Source: Stieleria sedimenti
GTDB taxonomy: Bacteria > Planctomycetota > Planctomycetia > Pirellulales > Pirellulaceae
Assembly (NCBI RefSeq): GCF_025060895.1
Contig: NZ_JANZKV010000307.1
Coordinates: forward strand, 1-34,664
Length of the DNA stretch: 34,664 nucleotides
Reading direction: 5' to 3'
Shown here: positions 16,732 to 28,274 of the stretch, one piece after another
Layout of the letters: each line of letters begins with the position of its first letter
Position numbering within the stretch: the stretch's first letter is position 1
Program-made: the position numbers and the translations under genes
The notes under the pieces: generated by a model
What the model was told of the DNA's origin: nothing
Databases searched by the model: none
Seen by the model: the letters and a program-made list of their open reading frames with translations, nothing else

Positions 16732-18819
16732 GTGAAGTTTCCGCTGCTGGTCGCCCTCTGCTTTTGTTTCGCATCGATCGCTGTCGCCGACGGCCCCGCC
16801 GATAATCTCGCGGACTCGGTTCGGCCGATCCCGCCGGTGGGCGAGGACTTGGATGAAGCACCGTCCCAACAACTGATCGACCAATGCCAGGCCATCCGTC
16901 GGGCTTGGGGTGAATTGCTAGGACGCGCCGAAGAAAAAGCTCGTTCGGGAAACAAGTGGCAACGGGCACAGCATCAGCAAACGCTCCAGAGGCTGTCGGA
17001 GTTGACGCCAGAAATCCTGGTCTTTCCCCGCGCGGTCGAACTCGCGCTGGAATTCAATCAGTTTTATCAACCGAACGATTTCAACAACGCCGTCTCGCTG
17101 CTGGAGGAGGCAAAACGTCGGATCGATGTCGCCGGCGTGACGCCGCAATGGAGTCGGGTCGTGGGAATCGGTGACGGAGAACACCAGCAACTGATCATCG
17201 GAGGATACCGATCCAAGATCGATCGATCGTACCAGCCCTACGCGGTGGTCGTGCCCGCCGGGTACACACACGGTGACTCGCGGCCGCGACGATTGGACAT
17301 CTGGTTTCACGGTCGTGGTGAAACCCTGAGCGAAGTCAGTTTCTTGGCCAAAGGACGCACCTCAGCCGGTCAATACACTCCCGCCGACACGTTTGTCTTG
17401 CACCCGTATGGTCGCTACAGCAATGCGTTCAAGTTTGCCGGCGAAGTCGACGTGTTGGAGGCGCTTGAACACGTCCGCGACCACTTGCCCCTCGACCCGT
17501 CTCGCACCAGCGTACGCGGTTTTTCCATGGGCGGCGCCGCATGCTGGCAGTTTGCGACCCATTACGCCGATCGCTTTTTTGCCGCTAATCCCGGTGCGGG
17601 GTTTTCCGAAACGCCTGAGTTCTTGAAGTCGTTTCAAGGCGAAGACCTTTCGTCGACGCCGGATCACCAGCGGACGCTTTGGCGACTCTACGATTGCCCC
17701 CACTGGTCGCGTAACCTGGTGCACTGTCCGACCGTCGCCTACAGCGGAGAAATCGATCGCCAGAAACAAGCGGCGGATGTGATGCAGGCGTCGTTGGCCC
17801 AACACGGTATCGAGATGGTGCACGTCATCGGGCCGCAAACCGCGCACAAAATACACGAGGACTCGAAGCTCGAAATCGAAGCTCGGATGAATGCTCTGGC
17901 CGCATCGGTCCAGCCGACGGTGCCACGTTCGATCGATTTCACGACGCAGACGTTGCGGTACAACCGCATGCATTGGGTCAATGTTGACGGATTAAAAAAA
18001 CATTGGGAAACCGCACGCGTTCAGGCGAAACTGGTCGATGCGGACGGTCAGACACGCATCGCGGTGCAGACCGCCAATGTGACGCACCTGCGGTTGAACT
18101 TTGGCCCCGGACAGTGGCCGGGACTTCTGCCCGAGCGTCCCATCGTCGTCATCGACGGCTCCGAATGCCAAACGCCAGCGGTGCGATCGGATCGGTCTTG
18201 GAACGCGGAATTCGTCCTTCGCGACGGACGCTGGCAGGCCGGCGAGATCGACGAGGCCGGCGTTCGTAAGCGACCGGGGTTGCAAGGACCGATCGACGAC
18301 GCCTTCATGGACTCCTTTCTGTTTGTGCTTCCCTCCAAACCATGCGATGACCCCGCCCTGCAAGCTTGGGTGGTCGCCGAAGCCGAACACGCACAGTTGC
18401 ACTGGCGAAAGCACTTTCGCGGCGACATTCAACGTGTGCTGGATCGCCAACTGACGAAGGAGCAAATCGCCACACACCACTTGGTCCTGTTCGGCGATCC
18501 GGAATCCAATTCCGTGATCGCCCGACTTGCCGATGCCCTGCCCGTCAAATGGAACGACGACACCATCGAACTGGGATCGAAGACCTGGCCCCGCAAGGCG
18601 CACGCGGTCGCAATGATCTATCCGAATCCGCTAGCCCCCAACCGCTACGTCGTGCTCAACAGCGGCTTCACCTTTCGCGAATACGATTATCTGAACAACG
18701 CACGTCAAACACCCAAGTTGCCCGACTGGGCGATCTTGGATATCGAAGACGGCGCGACGATGCGCGATCCCGGCAAGGTTCAAGCGGCGGGATTTTTTGA
18801 CGAACGGTGGAAGCCTTGA
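16732..18819 (+). CDS. Secreted alpha/beta hydrolase
   Basis: The product is 695 residues and starts at GTG 16732. A signal peptide MKFPLLVALCFCFASIAVAD is evident. A helical N-terminal region (about 25-140) precedes an alpha/beta-hydrolase core. The oxyanion strand is DIWFHGRGE (His193-Gly194); the nucleophile elbow is GFSMGG (263-268, Ser265); the acid is probably Asp342 in SGEIDRQKQAA; and the His is probably His372 in GPQTAHKIH. The C-terminal half (about 400-695) has a beta-rich region and ALPVKWNDDTIELGSKTWP, MIYPNPLAPNRYVVLNSG, a pattern found in planctomycete prolyl-oligopeptidase-like esterases. It probably hydrolyses an ester or peptide bond in the periplasm or outside; the substrate is unknown. 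The gene stands alone between repeats. Confidence 0.85.
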   Translation: MKFPLLVALCFCFASIAVADGPADNLADSVRPIPPVGEDLDEAPSQQLIDQCQAIRRAWGELLGRAEEKARSGNKWQRAQHQQTLQRLSELTPEILVFPRAVELALEFNQFYQPNDFNNAVSLLEEAKRRIDVAGVTPQWSRVVGIGDGEHQQLIIGGYRSKIDRSYQPYAVVVPAGYTHGDSRPRRLDIWFHGRGETLSEVSFLAKGRTSAGQYTPADTFVLHPYGRYSNAFKFAGEVDVLEALEHVRDHLPLDPSRTSVRGFSMGGAACWQFATHYADRFFAANPGAGFSETPEFLKSFQGEDLSSTPDHQRTLWRLYDCPHWSRNLVHCPTVAYSGEIDRQKQAADVMQASLAQHGIEMVHVIGPQTAHKIHEDSKLEIEARMNALAASVQPTVPRSIDFTTQTLRYNRMHWVNVDGLKKHWETARVQAKLVDADGQTRIAVQTANVTHLRLNFGPGQWPGLLPERPIVVIDGSECQTPAVRSDRSWNAEFVLRDGRWQAGEIDEAGVRKRPGLQGPIDDAFMDSFLFVLPSKPCDDPALQAWVVAEAEHAQLHWRKHFRGDIQRVLDRQLTKEQIATHHLVLFGDPESNSVIARLADALPVKWNDDTIELGSKTWPRKAHAVAMIYPNPLAPNRYVVLNSGFTFREYDYLNNARQTPKLPDWAILDIEDGATMRDPGKVQAAGFFDERWKP

Positions 18820-18827
18820 GGCGGTGG

Positions 18828-18922
18828 TTGAGGTGTTAGCGGAACGGCGCGAGCCGTCCGGTCGCGCTTCAAAAATACCGTGAAAGACCGGAGGGCTCGC
18901 GCCCTACCGCTAACGCCTTAGG
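18828..18922. repeat. Palindromic dispersed element at a gene 3' end
   Basis: Arms lie at 18828-18863 and 18886-18922, starting TTGAGGTGTTAGCGG and ending CCGCTAACGCCTTAGG, with a loop of about 22 nt. It is the same family as the element at 1504-1641. The left arm carries ACGGC-GCGA-GCCGT where other arms have AGGGC-GCGA-GCCCT, a compensatory double change. It begins 8 nt after the TGA of the hydrolase gene. The flanking sequence 18923-19027 has no other recognisable feature. Confidence 0.85.
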
Positions 18923-19027
18923 AAACACAGAAAAAAGACGTTTCCGGTGGTGCGAGATCGCGATCACCGGCTACTTGTTTTCACCCCTACCCGGGGTGAT
19001 GCACGACAAAGAACGCGAGACGGACGA

Positions 19028-19486
19028 CTACTCGATTCGCTTGAACGTCACAAGGATGGCCTGATTCTCCGTAGTCGACGTGAAGTCGGTGGGACGTTCT
19101 TTGTCGCTTCGCACAAAGCACAGCTTTCGGTTGTTTTTGCCGAGTTGGTAGATCCCGACAAATTGATCGCCGCTGCCTCCGCCCTCGGTCGCGGTGAAAT
19201 CGATGGTCTTGGGTTTTGCGTTCGGCGAGATCGTGCTTGTGCCCTTGCTTGTTTCCTTGCCTTCTGAACGCACGCTCCAGGTGCCGTCGTCGCCATTGAC
19301 GACCGTCAGTTTTTTCACGTCTTCGTCGTTCGCTTTGTTGCCGGCAATCACCAGCGAGGTGACTTGCCAGGTGCCCTGGAGTTTCTTGCGATCCTTTTGG
19401 ACGGTCCGGTCTGTCGCATCGTCGACGTGCGCGGCAATCGGAAAAGCAAACCCAACCACCAATAGGCCAATCACTAAACTTCGCAT
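19028..19486 (-). CDS. Exported planctomycete protein, TIGR03067-like
   Basis: The ATG at 19486 gives MRSLVIGLLVVGFAFPIAAH, a clear signal peptide; an upstream ATG at 19525 would add 13 residues. The mature part (about 130 residues) contains DRKKLQGTWQVTSLVIAGN near its start, the hallmark of planctomycete domain TIGR03067, followed by beta strands GTWSVRSEGKE, KTIDFTATEG and VGIYQLGKNNRKLCFVRS. The fold is lipocalin-like in appearance. Members occur in many copies in planctomycete genomes and have no assigned function. The gene is on the minus strand, convergent with the hydrolase. Confidence 0.85.
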   Translation of the reverse strand: MRSLVIGLLVVGFAFPIAAHVDDATDRTVQKDRKKLQGTWQVTSLVIAGNKANDEDVKKLTVVNGDDGTWSVRSEGKETSKGTSTISPNAKPKTIDFTATEGGGSGDQFVGIYQLGKNNRKLCFVRSDKERPTDFTSTTENQAILVTFKRIE

Positions 19487-19572
19487 CGCACCGGTCCTCC
19501 ACCTCAAACGGACAACAAAAAACATCCCCGATTATAAGCGTTGCGTCCTCCTCCAGGTCCGATCACTTTTGG

Positions 19573-19606
19573 ATTGTCATTTTCTTGTCAGCCATTTTCT
19601 TGTCGC
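19573..19606 (-). repeat. Short dispersed repeat supplying a stop codon
   Basis: On the minus strand this reads GACAAGAAAATGGCTGACA followed by a second AGAAAATGACA copy, the same motif as at 7791-7821 and 16541-16558. The TGA of the CDP-alcohol phosphatidyltransferase gene (19590-19588) lies inside it. Confidence 0.7.
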
Positions 19607-20214
19607 CTTGCCACATTCTCATCGGCGGCAACGCGCCGCTTTATTTTCAGGGCGTGCCAGAGCGACGGGACGTCCACCCGACACTCGCGTAGCACCAACG
19701 TGATCAAGATCGCTTCGGTATTGGCCAACGTGACGCAAACCATCGAAAGGCGCACGAGCCACGGGGTGATGCCGGCCAACCACAGGACCGTGCCCGGGAT
19801 GATGATCAACCAAACCCCTTTGGAGGCCCAGGTGTGATAGCTGGGCAGCCGCCAAAACTTGATCAAACAGGACAGCCAATTCAACGCGTAGCTCGTGATC
19901 GCCACCAGCATCCAATACTTCTCTCTAGCGACCAGATCGGGCTGGTACGCCATCAACGCGACCAGCACGGACAGGTAGAAAACGGCGTCCGCGACCGTGT
20001 CCAGACGTGCGCCGACGGCCGAGGTGACGTGGGATCGCCGGGCCAGGAATCCGTCCAACCATTCGGTGAAAACCAAAAAGATCACCAGGGCGGCCAGCCA
20101 AGTCATCTGCTGGGCGATCGCCAACGGGACCAGCGCCGGGGAGCCTACAATGCGGGACGTCGTGATGACGTTGGGAGCCGTCAACCAACGGTCTGTTTCA
20201 GGTGCGATAGTCAC
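19588..20214 (-). CDS. CDP-alcohol phosphatidyltransferase family protein
   Basis: The product is 208 residues and starts at GTG 20214. It is an integral membrane enzyme with about five to six helices. The full signature DGx2ARx8Gx3Dx3D is present: D54-G55, A58-R59, G68, D72 and D76. Members transfer a phosphatidyl group from CDP-diacylglycerol to an alcohol such as glycerol-3-phosphate, serine or inositol. The length and the LTAPNVITTSRI start resemble PgsA/cardiolipin-synthase-type members, but the acceptor cannot be fixed from sequence alone. The C-terminal residues RRQENG and the TGA stop are encoded by a dispersed repeat. A cdsA-like gene that could supply CDP-diacylglycerol is at 26414. 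Confidence 0.88.
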   Translation of the reverse strand: MTIAPETDRWLTAPNVITTSRIVGSPALVPLAIAQQMTWLAALVIFLVFTEWLDGFLARRSHVTSAVGARLDTVADAVFYLSVLVALMAYQPDLVAREKYWMLVAITSYALNWLSCLIKFWRLPSYHTWASKGVWLIIIPGTVLWLAGITPWLVRLSMVCVTLANTEAILITLVLRECRVDVPSLWHALKIKRRVAADENVARRQENG

Positions 20215-20353
20215 GTTCCCTGCTCTCTCCCTCCCGCAACACCGCAGGCGGTTGGTGGGCTATCCAACGACACAAACCCGAGCATACCATTGATCCGGAC
20301 ACCACCCGAACCGAATCTTTGCGTGCCTTGCAGGCTTCCGACCCGCGACAACG

Positions 20354-20638
20354 ATGAAACAGCAACCCAACAATCCGCTGCACGGAGTCACATTGGCAGA
20401 CTTGCTGGAGCGGCTGGTCGAACGCTACGGGTGGGAAGAATTGGGCAACCGAATCCAAATTCGCTGCTTCACGCACGATCCCAGTCTCAAATCAAGCCTG
20501 AAGTTTCTGCGGAAAACGCCCTGGGCCAGGGCCAAGGTGGAGCGGCTGTATTTGCGGTCGGTCTGCTACGAGAATCGAAACGTCGCTCGAAAGTCGAGAG
20601 GTGAGGGCGGTGATGAAGGACAGGGTGATGAAGGCTGA
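20354..20638 (+). CDS. VF530/DUF2132 family protein
   Basis: The product is 94 residues. The core (about 6-70) reads [33 protein letters not shown] and [20 protein letters not shown], almost the family consensus of DUF2132 (VF530). A Vibrio member has been described structurally as a small helical protein suspected to bind DNA; the role is unsettled. The last 20 residues ([16 protein letters not shown]) fall outside the family and are coded by GGTGATGAAGG-type short repeats, so the tail looks recently extended. It is divergent from the phosphatidyltransferase gene, with 139 nt between starts. Confidence 0.9.
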   Translation: MKQQPNNPLHGVTLADLLERLVERYGWEELGNRIQIRCFTHDPSLKSSLKFLRKTPWARAKVERLYLRSVCYENRNVARKSRGEGGDEGQGDEG

Positions 20639-20670
20639 GTGGGTTGACCAGCGATGGGGGAGTCGTGGTT

Positions 20671-20782
20671 GGATGGCGGAATGATACGGGGCAGAATGAT
20701 GGGGGCAAAACGATGGGTGGCAAAACGATGGGTGGCAAAACGATGGGTGGCAGAATGATGGGTGGCAGAATGATGGGTGGCC
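20671..20782 (+). repeat. 15-bp tandem repeat, about 7.5 copies
   Basis: Units such as GGGTGGCAAAACGAT and GGGTGGCAGAATGAT start at 20671, 20686, 20701 (14 nt), 20715, 20730, 20745 and 20760, and break off in 20775-20782. CAAAACGAT and CAGAATGAT variants are grouped, indicating recent duplication. The array lies 32 nt after the stop of the VF530-like gene. The unit resembles GGCAGAAAAATGATGG near 16484. Confidence 0.9.
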
Positions 20783-20817
20783 TCATCCGTCTCAAGCGAA
20801 CAGGCTCCTTCATCGTC

Positions 20818-20838
20818 ACCCTCCCTGCCAGGGAGGGT
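20818..20838. repeat. Perfect 10-bp stem palindrome
   Basis: ACCCTCCCTG, C, CAGGGAGGGT is a perfect inverted repeat followed by CGAGCGCAGCGAGGGGAGGGT, which repeats part of the arm. It is probably a dispersed repeat and possibly a terminator. No T-run follows. Confidence 0.6.
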
Positions 20839-20944
20839 CGAGCGCAGCGAGGGGAGGGTCTTCGCGGGCGATCATCGCCCAACGATGAATCGAAGGTCGT
20901 CGATCTGGGCTGGCACAATCGGCCGCCAAGCTGGGCCGAACGGC

Positions 20945-21008
20945 GCTGTCACAGAACAGTGCTGCCACAGAACGGCGCTGCCACAGCACAGTGCGGTCAC
21001 AGAACGGA
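20945..21008. repeat. 16-bp tandem repeat, four copies
   Basis: Units begin at 20945, 20961, 20977 and 20993; a typical unit is GCTGCCACAGAACGGC. They end 15 nt before the tRNA gene's 3' end (minus strand), so they lie in the tRNA trailer. No open reading frame here resembles a protein. Confidence 0.9.
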
Positions 21009-21023
21009 CCGCGGAGAAAGAAG

Positions 21024-21097
21024 TAGCGAGGACTGGACTTGAACCAGCGACCTATGGCTTATGAAGCCACCGCTCTAACCGACTGAGCTACCTCGCC
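21024..21097 (-). tRNA. tRNA-Met (CAU)
   Basis: The minus strand folds as a 74-nt tRNA: acceptor GGCGAGG with CCTCGCT (G1-U72 wobble), D arm GCTC..GAGC, anticodon stem GTGGC/GCCAT with loop TTCATAA (anticodon CAU), and T arm CTGG-TTCAAGT-CCAG. The discriminator base is A and CCA is not encoded. CAU could be elongator Met or, if modified, Ile2; an initiator is less likely because the anticodon stem lacks the three G-C pairs. Confidence 0.93.
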
Positions 21098-21232
21098 AAG
21101 TGCGGGACAGTATGCCAAAGCCGGCCAAGCCTGACAAGCCTCGTCTTGAACTCGCCAGCGGACGTTCTCCGAAGGGAAAATCTTCGTCCTTGCCCCACCC
21201 GCACCGGCCGGCCTGACGGCAACGCACGGGCG

Positions 21233-23764
<2,532 letters not shown>

Positions 23765-23768
<4 letters not shown>

Positions 23769-25006
23769 AGGCCGAGCACCCTTCGATAGACATCCGCCGT
23801 GCGACTGGCCATCGCGACGTCCGAGAAATCTTCGGCATGACGCTCGATCGCGGCGTCGGACATCTGTTGCCAGTCATGGACGCCCGAGATCAGCTCACCG
23901 ATTTTGTCGGCCAGACTTTTCGCGTCGCCCGGCTCGGCGAGCAGCCCCTGTGCGCCGTCGGTCAACGCTTCGGGGGTTCCCTCGACCCGCGTGGCAATGA
24001 CGGGAAGACCTGCGGCCATGGATTCGAGCACCACCATCGGCAACCCTTCTCCGTACAGACTCGGCAACACCATCGCATCCAACTTGGCCAGTTCGCCCGG
24101 CACGTTGCGTGTGAAACCGACTCGCTCGACCAGTCCCGAAACTTGCAGCTTTGCGATCAGGTCTTCGATCGATTCCTTGTAGGCATCGGTTTCGAAGGGT
24201 CCGATGATCCGCAGGCGGACGTCGTGTTGGTCACGCAGTGTTGCGATCGCTTCGAGGGCAATCTCCAGTCCCTTTCGCGGTCGCATCAACGCAACCATGC
24301 CGAGCACCCAGCGTCCGCCGACGACCGGGGTAGCCGATCGCGGTGGGCAGATCGCGGGCACGCCGTTGTGCACCACGGTGACATCCTCTTCGCGACAACC
24401 GCGGCGAATGCAATCCAATCGCAAACTTTCCGAAACAGTGATCAGGTGGCTGCATCCCCGCAGCGATAATTTTTCGACGACCGCGTTGGCATGATTCGTC
24501 AACGGCTTGGACGAATCACGAGCCGTGGGACTGTGGACATGATAGATCCACGGCACCCCGGTCAGGCGCGACGCCAGGGACGCGATTATCGCCGTTCGCG
24601 GCGTGTGCGCGTGCATCAAATCGTACCCGTTCTCTCGGACCAGTCGGCGGACCCGCCAGGCGGCGCGGACGTCCAGCCGATTTTTCATGTCCGCACGGAA
24701 ACAGAGGCCCCAGGCTCCGCCGTGTTCGACCAGCGCTTTGGCAAACTTTCCCGGTTTCACGCACGCGAAATCGGCATCGACGGCGAATTCTGGCAAGCAG
24801 CGGCCCAGGTGGGACTGAACCCGTTCGGCCCCGGCGAAATGTTCTCCGTTGACGATGTGCAACACGCGAACCGATGACGTCGCAGCGCCGCCCCCCGTCA
24901 GGCTCGAATTCTGCTCCACCGGACCCGAGGCCTGCGGATGGATGACGATCGGAGTCGTGGGGAGTGGTCCGGTCGAGCTCGATCGGCCGAGATTTCCAGC
25001 TTGCAT
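23765..25006 (-). CDS. Glycosyltransferase family 4 protein
   Basis: The product is 413 residues from ATG 25006. The GT-B fold begins at RVLHIVNGEHFAGAERVQSH (about residue 47), so the first 45 residues, which are polar and Gly/Ser/Pro-rich, may be extra; a GTG within RVLHIV is an alternative start. The N-lobe has DLMHAHTPRTA and GVPWIYHVHSPT. The nucleotide-sugar lobe has VVHNGVP, GMVALMRPRKGLEIALEAIA, RLRIIGPFETD and the EX7E motif E320-E328 in YGEGLPMVVLESMAAGLPV. It transfers a sugar from a nucleotide donor to an unknown acceptor, probably in polysaccharide or glycolipid synthesis. No other sugar gene is adjacent. Confidence 0.92.
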
Positions 25007-25266
25007 GATGGCGTTGGGGGTAAAAGAACGGGCTCCAATGACCTGTCTTCAACAGGCTGCGTCGCGATTCCACCTTGCCGCGATCAATTTGGCCGGCCGC
25101 GTGCGAACAGACACTCTGGCGGCAGGTCACGGGATAGGATTTGCGGTTTGCGCCGGTTAGTGGGGACACCGATTCGTCCGCCTTCGCCTCTGGGGAAAAC
25201 GGCCCGATTCGGCTACAGTACGCGTTTCCCTGAACAGCCCTTCCTCCCCAGACCAGCCCAGAAACC
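25007..25266. other. Divergent intergenic region, glycosyltransferase to leuB
   Basis: This 260-nt gap separates the divergent starts of the glycosyltransferase and leuB genes. It presumably holds both promoters, but I could not pick out a convincing -35/-10 pair, leader peptide or repeat. The frames open through it look like chance. Confidence 0.4.
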
Positions 25267-26340
25267 TTGAAAGCTTCCATCGTTCTTTTGCCCGGCGACG
25301 GCATCGGTCCCGAAATCACGCAGCAAGCCAAACGTGTTCTCGAAACGATTGGTGAGATTTTCGGTCACGAATTCACTTTCCAATCGCACCTGATCGGTGG
25401 GATCGCGATCGACGAAACCGGTGACCCGCTGCCGGAGGCGACCGTTCAGGCCTGTCGAAATGCCAATGCGATCCTGTTGGGCGCCGTCGGCGGTCCCAAG
25501 TGGGATGACCCGTCGGCCAAGACGCGTCCCGAAGCCGGACTGTTGAAGATCCGCAAGGAGCTTGGACTGTTCGCCAACCTGAGACCGATCAAGCTGTTCG
25601 ATCAATTGATCGACGCCTCGCCGCTGCGTCGCGAGATCATCGAGGGCACCGACATTCTGTTCTTTCGTGAGCTGACCGGCGGAATTTATTTCGGCGAATC
25701 CAGTCGCAGCGGATCCGGAGCCGATGAATCCGCCAGCCAGGCGATGGTCTACAGCGTCGGTGAGGTCGAGCGCATCGTTCGCCTGGCCGCTCAAGCCGCC
25801 AAGGGACGCGACAACCGATTGACCAGCGTTGACAAGGCCAACGTGTTGGAGCCGAGCCGGCTGTGGCGTCAAACCGCCGCACGCGTGATGGCCGAAGAGT
25901 TCCCCGAAGTCAACTACGACGTCGTGCTGGTCGATGCGATGGCGATGCACCTGATCAATCGCCCCTCGGATTTCGACGTCGTCGTCACCGGCAACATGTT
26001 TGGTGACATCTTGACCGACGAGGCGTCGATGTTGCCCGGTTCGTTGGGCATGCTGCCGAGTGCCTCGCTGGGCAGTGACGGTCCCGGTTTGTACGAACCG
26101 ATCCATGGTTCGGCCCCCGACATCGCAGGCAAAGGGATCGCCAATCCGCTGGCGACCATTTTGGCTGCGGCGATGCTGCTGCGTCATTCGTTGAACGCGG
26201 ACGCCGAAGCGGTCGCGATCGAAACGGCCGTCGGCGACGTGTTGGCCGCCGGCCTGCGAACCGCCGACATCGCCCGGGGCGGCCCCTCGGTCTCAACCGA
26301 AGCGATGGGTGACGCCGTCGTCAACCAACTCAAGCAGTGA
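25267..26340 (+). CDS. leuB: 3-isopropylmalate dehydrogenase LeuB
   Basis: The product is 357 residues from TTG 25267 ([18 protein letters not shown]); no ATG is available near this position and the start coincides with the family's. LeuB oxidises and decarboxylates 3-isopropylmalate with NAD in leucine synthesis. Seen are [30 protein letters not shown] (substrate arginines), [25 protein letters not shown] (the catalytic Lys is in VDKAN), [17 protein letters not shown] and [20 protein letters not shown] (metal-binding Asp), with the NAD-site motif [20 protein letters not shown]. The length is normal and it looks intact. Other leu genes are not adjacent. A hairpin lies just after its stop. Confidence 0.97.
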   Translation: MKASIVLLPGDGIGPEITQQAKRVLETIGEIFGHEFTFQSHLIGGIAIDETGDPLPEATVQACRNANAILLGAVGGPKWDDPSAKTRPEAGLLKIRKELGLFANLRPIKLFDQLIDASPLRREIIEGTDILFFRELTGGIYFGESSRSGSGADESASQAMVYSVGEVERIVRLAAQAAKGRDNRLTSVDKANVLEPSRLWRQTAARVMAEEFPEVNYDVVLVDAMAMHLINRPSDFDVVVTGNMFGDILTDEASMLPGSLGMLPSASLGSDGPGLYEPIHGSAPDIAGKGIANPLATILAAAMLLRHSLNADAEAVAIETAVGDVLAAGLRTADIARGGPSVSTEAMGDAVVNQLKQ

Positions 26341-26347
26341 TGGGTTT

Positions 26348-26395
26348 GCAATGACTCTGTAGCCGGACGTTCTGGCAACGCCGGCTACCCATTGC
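26348..26395. terminator. Hairpin after leuB
   Basis: Nested inverted repeats GCAATG (26348-26353) with CATTGC (26390-26395) and GTAGCCGG (26359-26366) with CCGGCTAC (26381-26388) form a two-part stem around a 14-nt loop. It starts 7 nt after the leuB stop. A T-run is lacking, so a dispersed repeat with terminator-like structure is equally possible. Confidence 0.5.
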
Positions 26396-26413
26396 CATGC
26401 ACCGGGAACCCTG

Positions 26414-27454
26414 ATGAACGACACTCTTACTCAACCAGAAATCGGGATGCTTGCGAGCACCGTCTGGTTGTCCACGCGGGCGATGATTCTCGTTGCGGTG
26501 ATCCTGTCCGCGCTGGGCATCGCCTCGCTGGTCGGTTTTCTGTTGTCACGTCGCGAAACGATGGGCGTCGATTCGGCCATCGTCCGGCGGTACAACCAAA
26601 AGCTCCGTGTCTGGTGGCTGATGACGGCGATCTTCGTCTTCGGCTTCTTACTCCAGCGAATCGGGGTCGTCATCCTGTTCGGGTTCGTGTCCTTTTGGGC
26701 GCTGCGAGAATTCATCACGATGACGCCGACGCGGCGCGGAGACCACCGCACGCTGTTCTGGGTGTTCTTTGTGTTCACTCCGCTGCAATACATCTTGATC
26801 GCCCTGGGAAGCCATCCACCCAGCTTCGTTCCTCAGAACGACTACTACGGCTTGTACAGCATCATGATCCCGGTGTACGCCAGTCTGTTCATTCCCGCGC
26901 GTGCCGCGATCGCCGGTGACTACAAACGGTTTCTCGAACGGAGTGCGAAAATCCAAGCCGGATTGCTGATTTGCGTGTACGCGCTCAGTTACGCCCCGGC
27001 CCTGCTGGATCTGGATTTGGTGCGAACCGGCGGCGAGCCTTGGCCGGGCAGCAACGTCAGCGTTCTGATTTTTTTGGTCGTGATCGCGCAGTTGGCTGCC
27101 GTGCTCGAACGCGGCTGGACCAAGCTGGCCGGGCGGCATGTCATCGCGGAAAAGATCAATGGGTCACGAACCTGGGAAGGCGTGCTGGGTTCGATGGTGA
27201 CCACCGGGCTGATCGCCGCGGCGCTCTCCTGGGCGACTCCGTTTTACCCCTGGGAAGCCGGTGTGCTGGCGGCCGTCGTCACCACCATGGCCTGTGGCGG
27301 CGCGATGACGATGAGCGCCATCAAACGCGACCGCGGCGTCACCGATACGGGAACGCTGGTCCAAGGTCACGCCGGCGTGCTCGATCAAATCGACAATATC
27401 TGCTTCGCCGCACCGGTCTTTTATCACCTGACTCGCTACTTCTTTTCAGCCTAA
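26414..27454 (+). CDS. CdsA-family phosphatidate cytidylyltransferase
   Basis: The product is 346 residues with about eight membrane helices. CdsA enzymes make CDP-diacylglycerol from phosphatidate and CTP. The C-terminal region has KLAGRHVIAEKINGSRTWEG (the conserved xSPKKTWEG-like segment) and KRDRGVTDTGTLVQGHAGV followed by LDQID (304-327), aligning with the family signature KRxxxxKDxGxxxPGHGGxxDRxD. Three deviations are visible: K to T before Asp311, GG to AG at 320-321, and DR to DQ. Such divergence resembles secondary CdsA-like members of the YnbB type rather than the main housekeeping enzyme. The TAA stop overlaps the tatD start codon, so the two are coupled. It could feed the CDP-alcohol phosphatidyltransferase encoded at 19588. 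Confidence 0.88.
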   Translation: MNDTLTQPEIGMLASTVWLSTRAMILVAVILSALGIASLVGFLLSRRETMGVDSAIVRRYNQKLRVWWLMTAIFVFGFLLQRIGVVILFGFVSFWALREFITMTPTRRGDHRTLFWVFFVFTPLQYILIALGSHPPSFVPQNDYYGLYSIMIPVYASLFIPARAAIAGDYKRFLERSAKIQAGLLICVYALSYAPALLDLDLVRTGGEPWPGSNVSVLIFLVVIAQLAAVLERGWTKLAGRHVIAEKINGSRTWEGVLGSMVTTGLIAAALSWATPFYPWEAGVLAAVVTTMACGGAMTMSAIKRDRGVTDTGTLVQGHAGVLDQIDNICFAAPVFYHLTRYFFSA

Positions 27455-28233
27455 TGACGCTGCGACTCTTCGACACCCACGCGCACCTGAACGTCGATGC
27501 CTTTGCCGAAGGTTTGGACGAGACCGTCAGCCGCGCACGCGACGCCGGCGTGGAAGCGATCATGGTGATCGGGATCGATGTCGCAACCAGTCGCCGCGCC
27601 TGTGATCTGGCGGCCGAATACCCGGGATTTCTGTACGCCGCCGTCGGAATCCAACCGAACTCCGCCGCCGAAGCCGACGTCGGCGATTTCGCGATCATCG
27701 AAGAGCTGGCAGGATACCCCGGTGTCCGCGCCATCGGCGAAACCGGACTGGACTGTTACTGGGACGATACGCCGATCGAATTGCAACACGTGTATTTTGA
27801 TCGACACATGCAACTCTGTCGCGACACTTCCCTGCCGATGGTCATCCACATGCGCGACAGTGGGGATTTGATCGTCGATCAATTGAAACGGCAAAGCTCG
27901 GTGCCGCCGGGCATCATGCATTCCTTCACCGGCGATTGGCAGTGCGCCGAAACGTGTTTGGATCTCGGGCTGCACATCAGCTTTGCCGGGATGGTGACGT
28001 TCAAAAAAAGCGACGAGCTGAGGGAGGTCGCCCGACAGGTTCCCGAAGACCGATTGCTGGTCGAAACCGATTCACCGTACCTAAGCCCCGAACCCCTGCG
28101 AGGCAAACGGCCGAACGAACCGGCGCGGGTCGAACACACACTCCGCTGCTTGGCCAAGCTTCGTGGCGTATCGGCTGAATCGTTGGCTGAGACAACGACC
28201 GAAAACGCCAGACGCTTGTTTCAACTGCCGTAA
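27454..28233 (+). CDS. tatD: TatD-family metal-dependent hydrolase
   Basis: The ATG at 27454 overlaps the stop of the cdsA-like gene by one base and gives 259 residues; the frame is open upstream only because it shadows cdsA. TatD proteins are TIM-barrel metal-dependent nucleases acting on DNA (3' to 5' exonuclease, DNA repair and apoptosis-related activity have been reported). Metal ligands are visible: DTHAHL near the N-terminus, the Glu of IGETGLDC, the His of MVIHMRDS, the His of MHSFTGDW and the Asp of [12 protein letters not shown]. The C-terminal NARRLFQLP is typical of the family. It is co-transcribed with cdsA and probably with the LysR gene 42 nt downstream. Confidence 0.95.
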   Translation: MTLRLFDTHAHLNVDAFAEGLDETVSRARDAGVEAIMVIGIDVATSRRACDLAAEYPGFLYAAVGIQPNSAAEADVGDFAIIEELAGYPGVRAIGETGLDCYWDDTPIELQHVYFDRHMQLCRDTSLPMVIHMRDSGDLIVDQLKRQSSVPPGIMHSFTGDWQCAETCLDLGLHISFAGMVTFKKSDELREVARQVPEDRLLVETDSPYLSPEPLRGKRPNEPARVEHTLRCLAKLRGVSAESLAETTTENARRLFQLP

Positions 28234-28274
28234 CGAAAACGTTCGTGAAACGATACCCCAGGGATTTCGGCGCG

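Noticed and set aside
20644-21064. Frames of 95-132 codons over the short tandem repeats
   Set aside because: Their products are repetitive (GGKTMGGKTM) or run through the tRNA gene; they result from tandem repeats free of stops.
24516-25331. Minus-strand 271-codon frame overlapping the glycosyltransferase and leuB starts
   Set aside because: It is out of frame with a clear GT4 domain and reads through a divergent promoter region; its product is Arg/Ser-rich with no motif.
26971-27453. Long upstream extension of the TatD frame
   Set aside because: It lies inside the cdsA-like gene in another frame. The TatD family start DTHAHL follows the ATG at 27454 exactly as expected.
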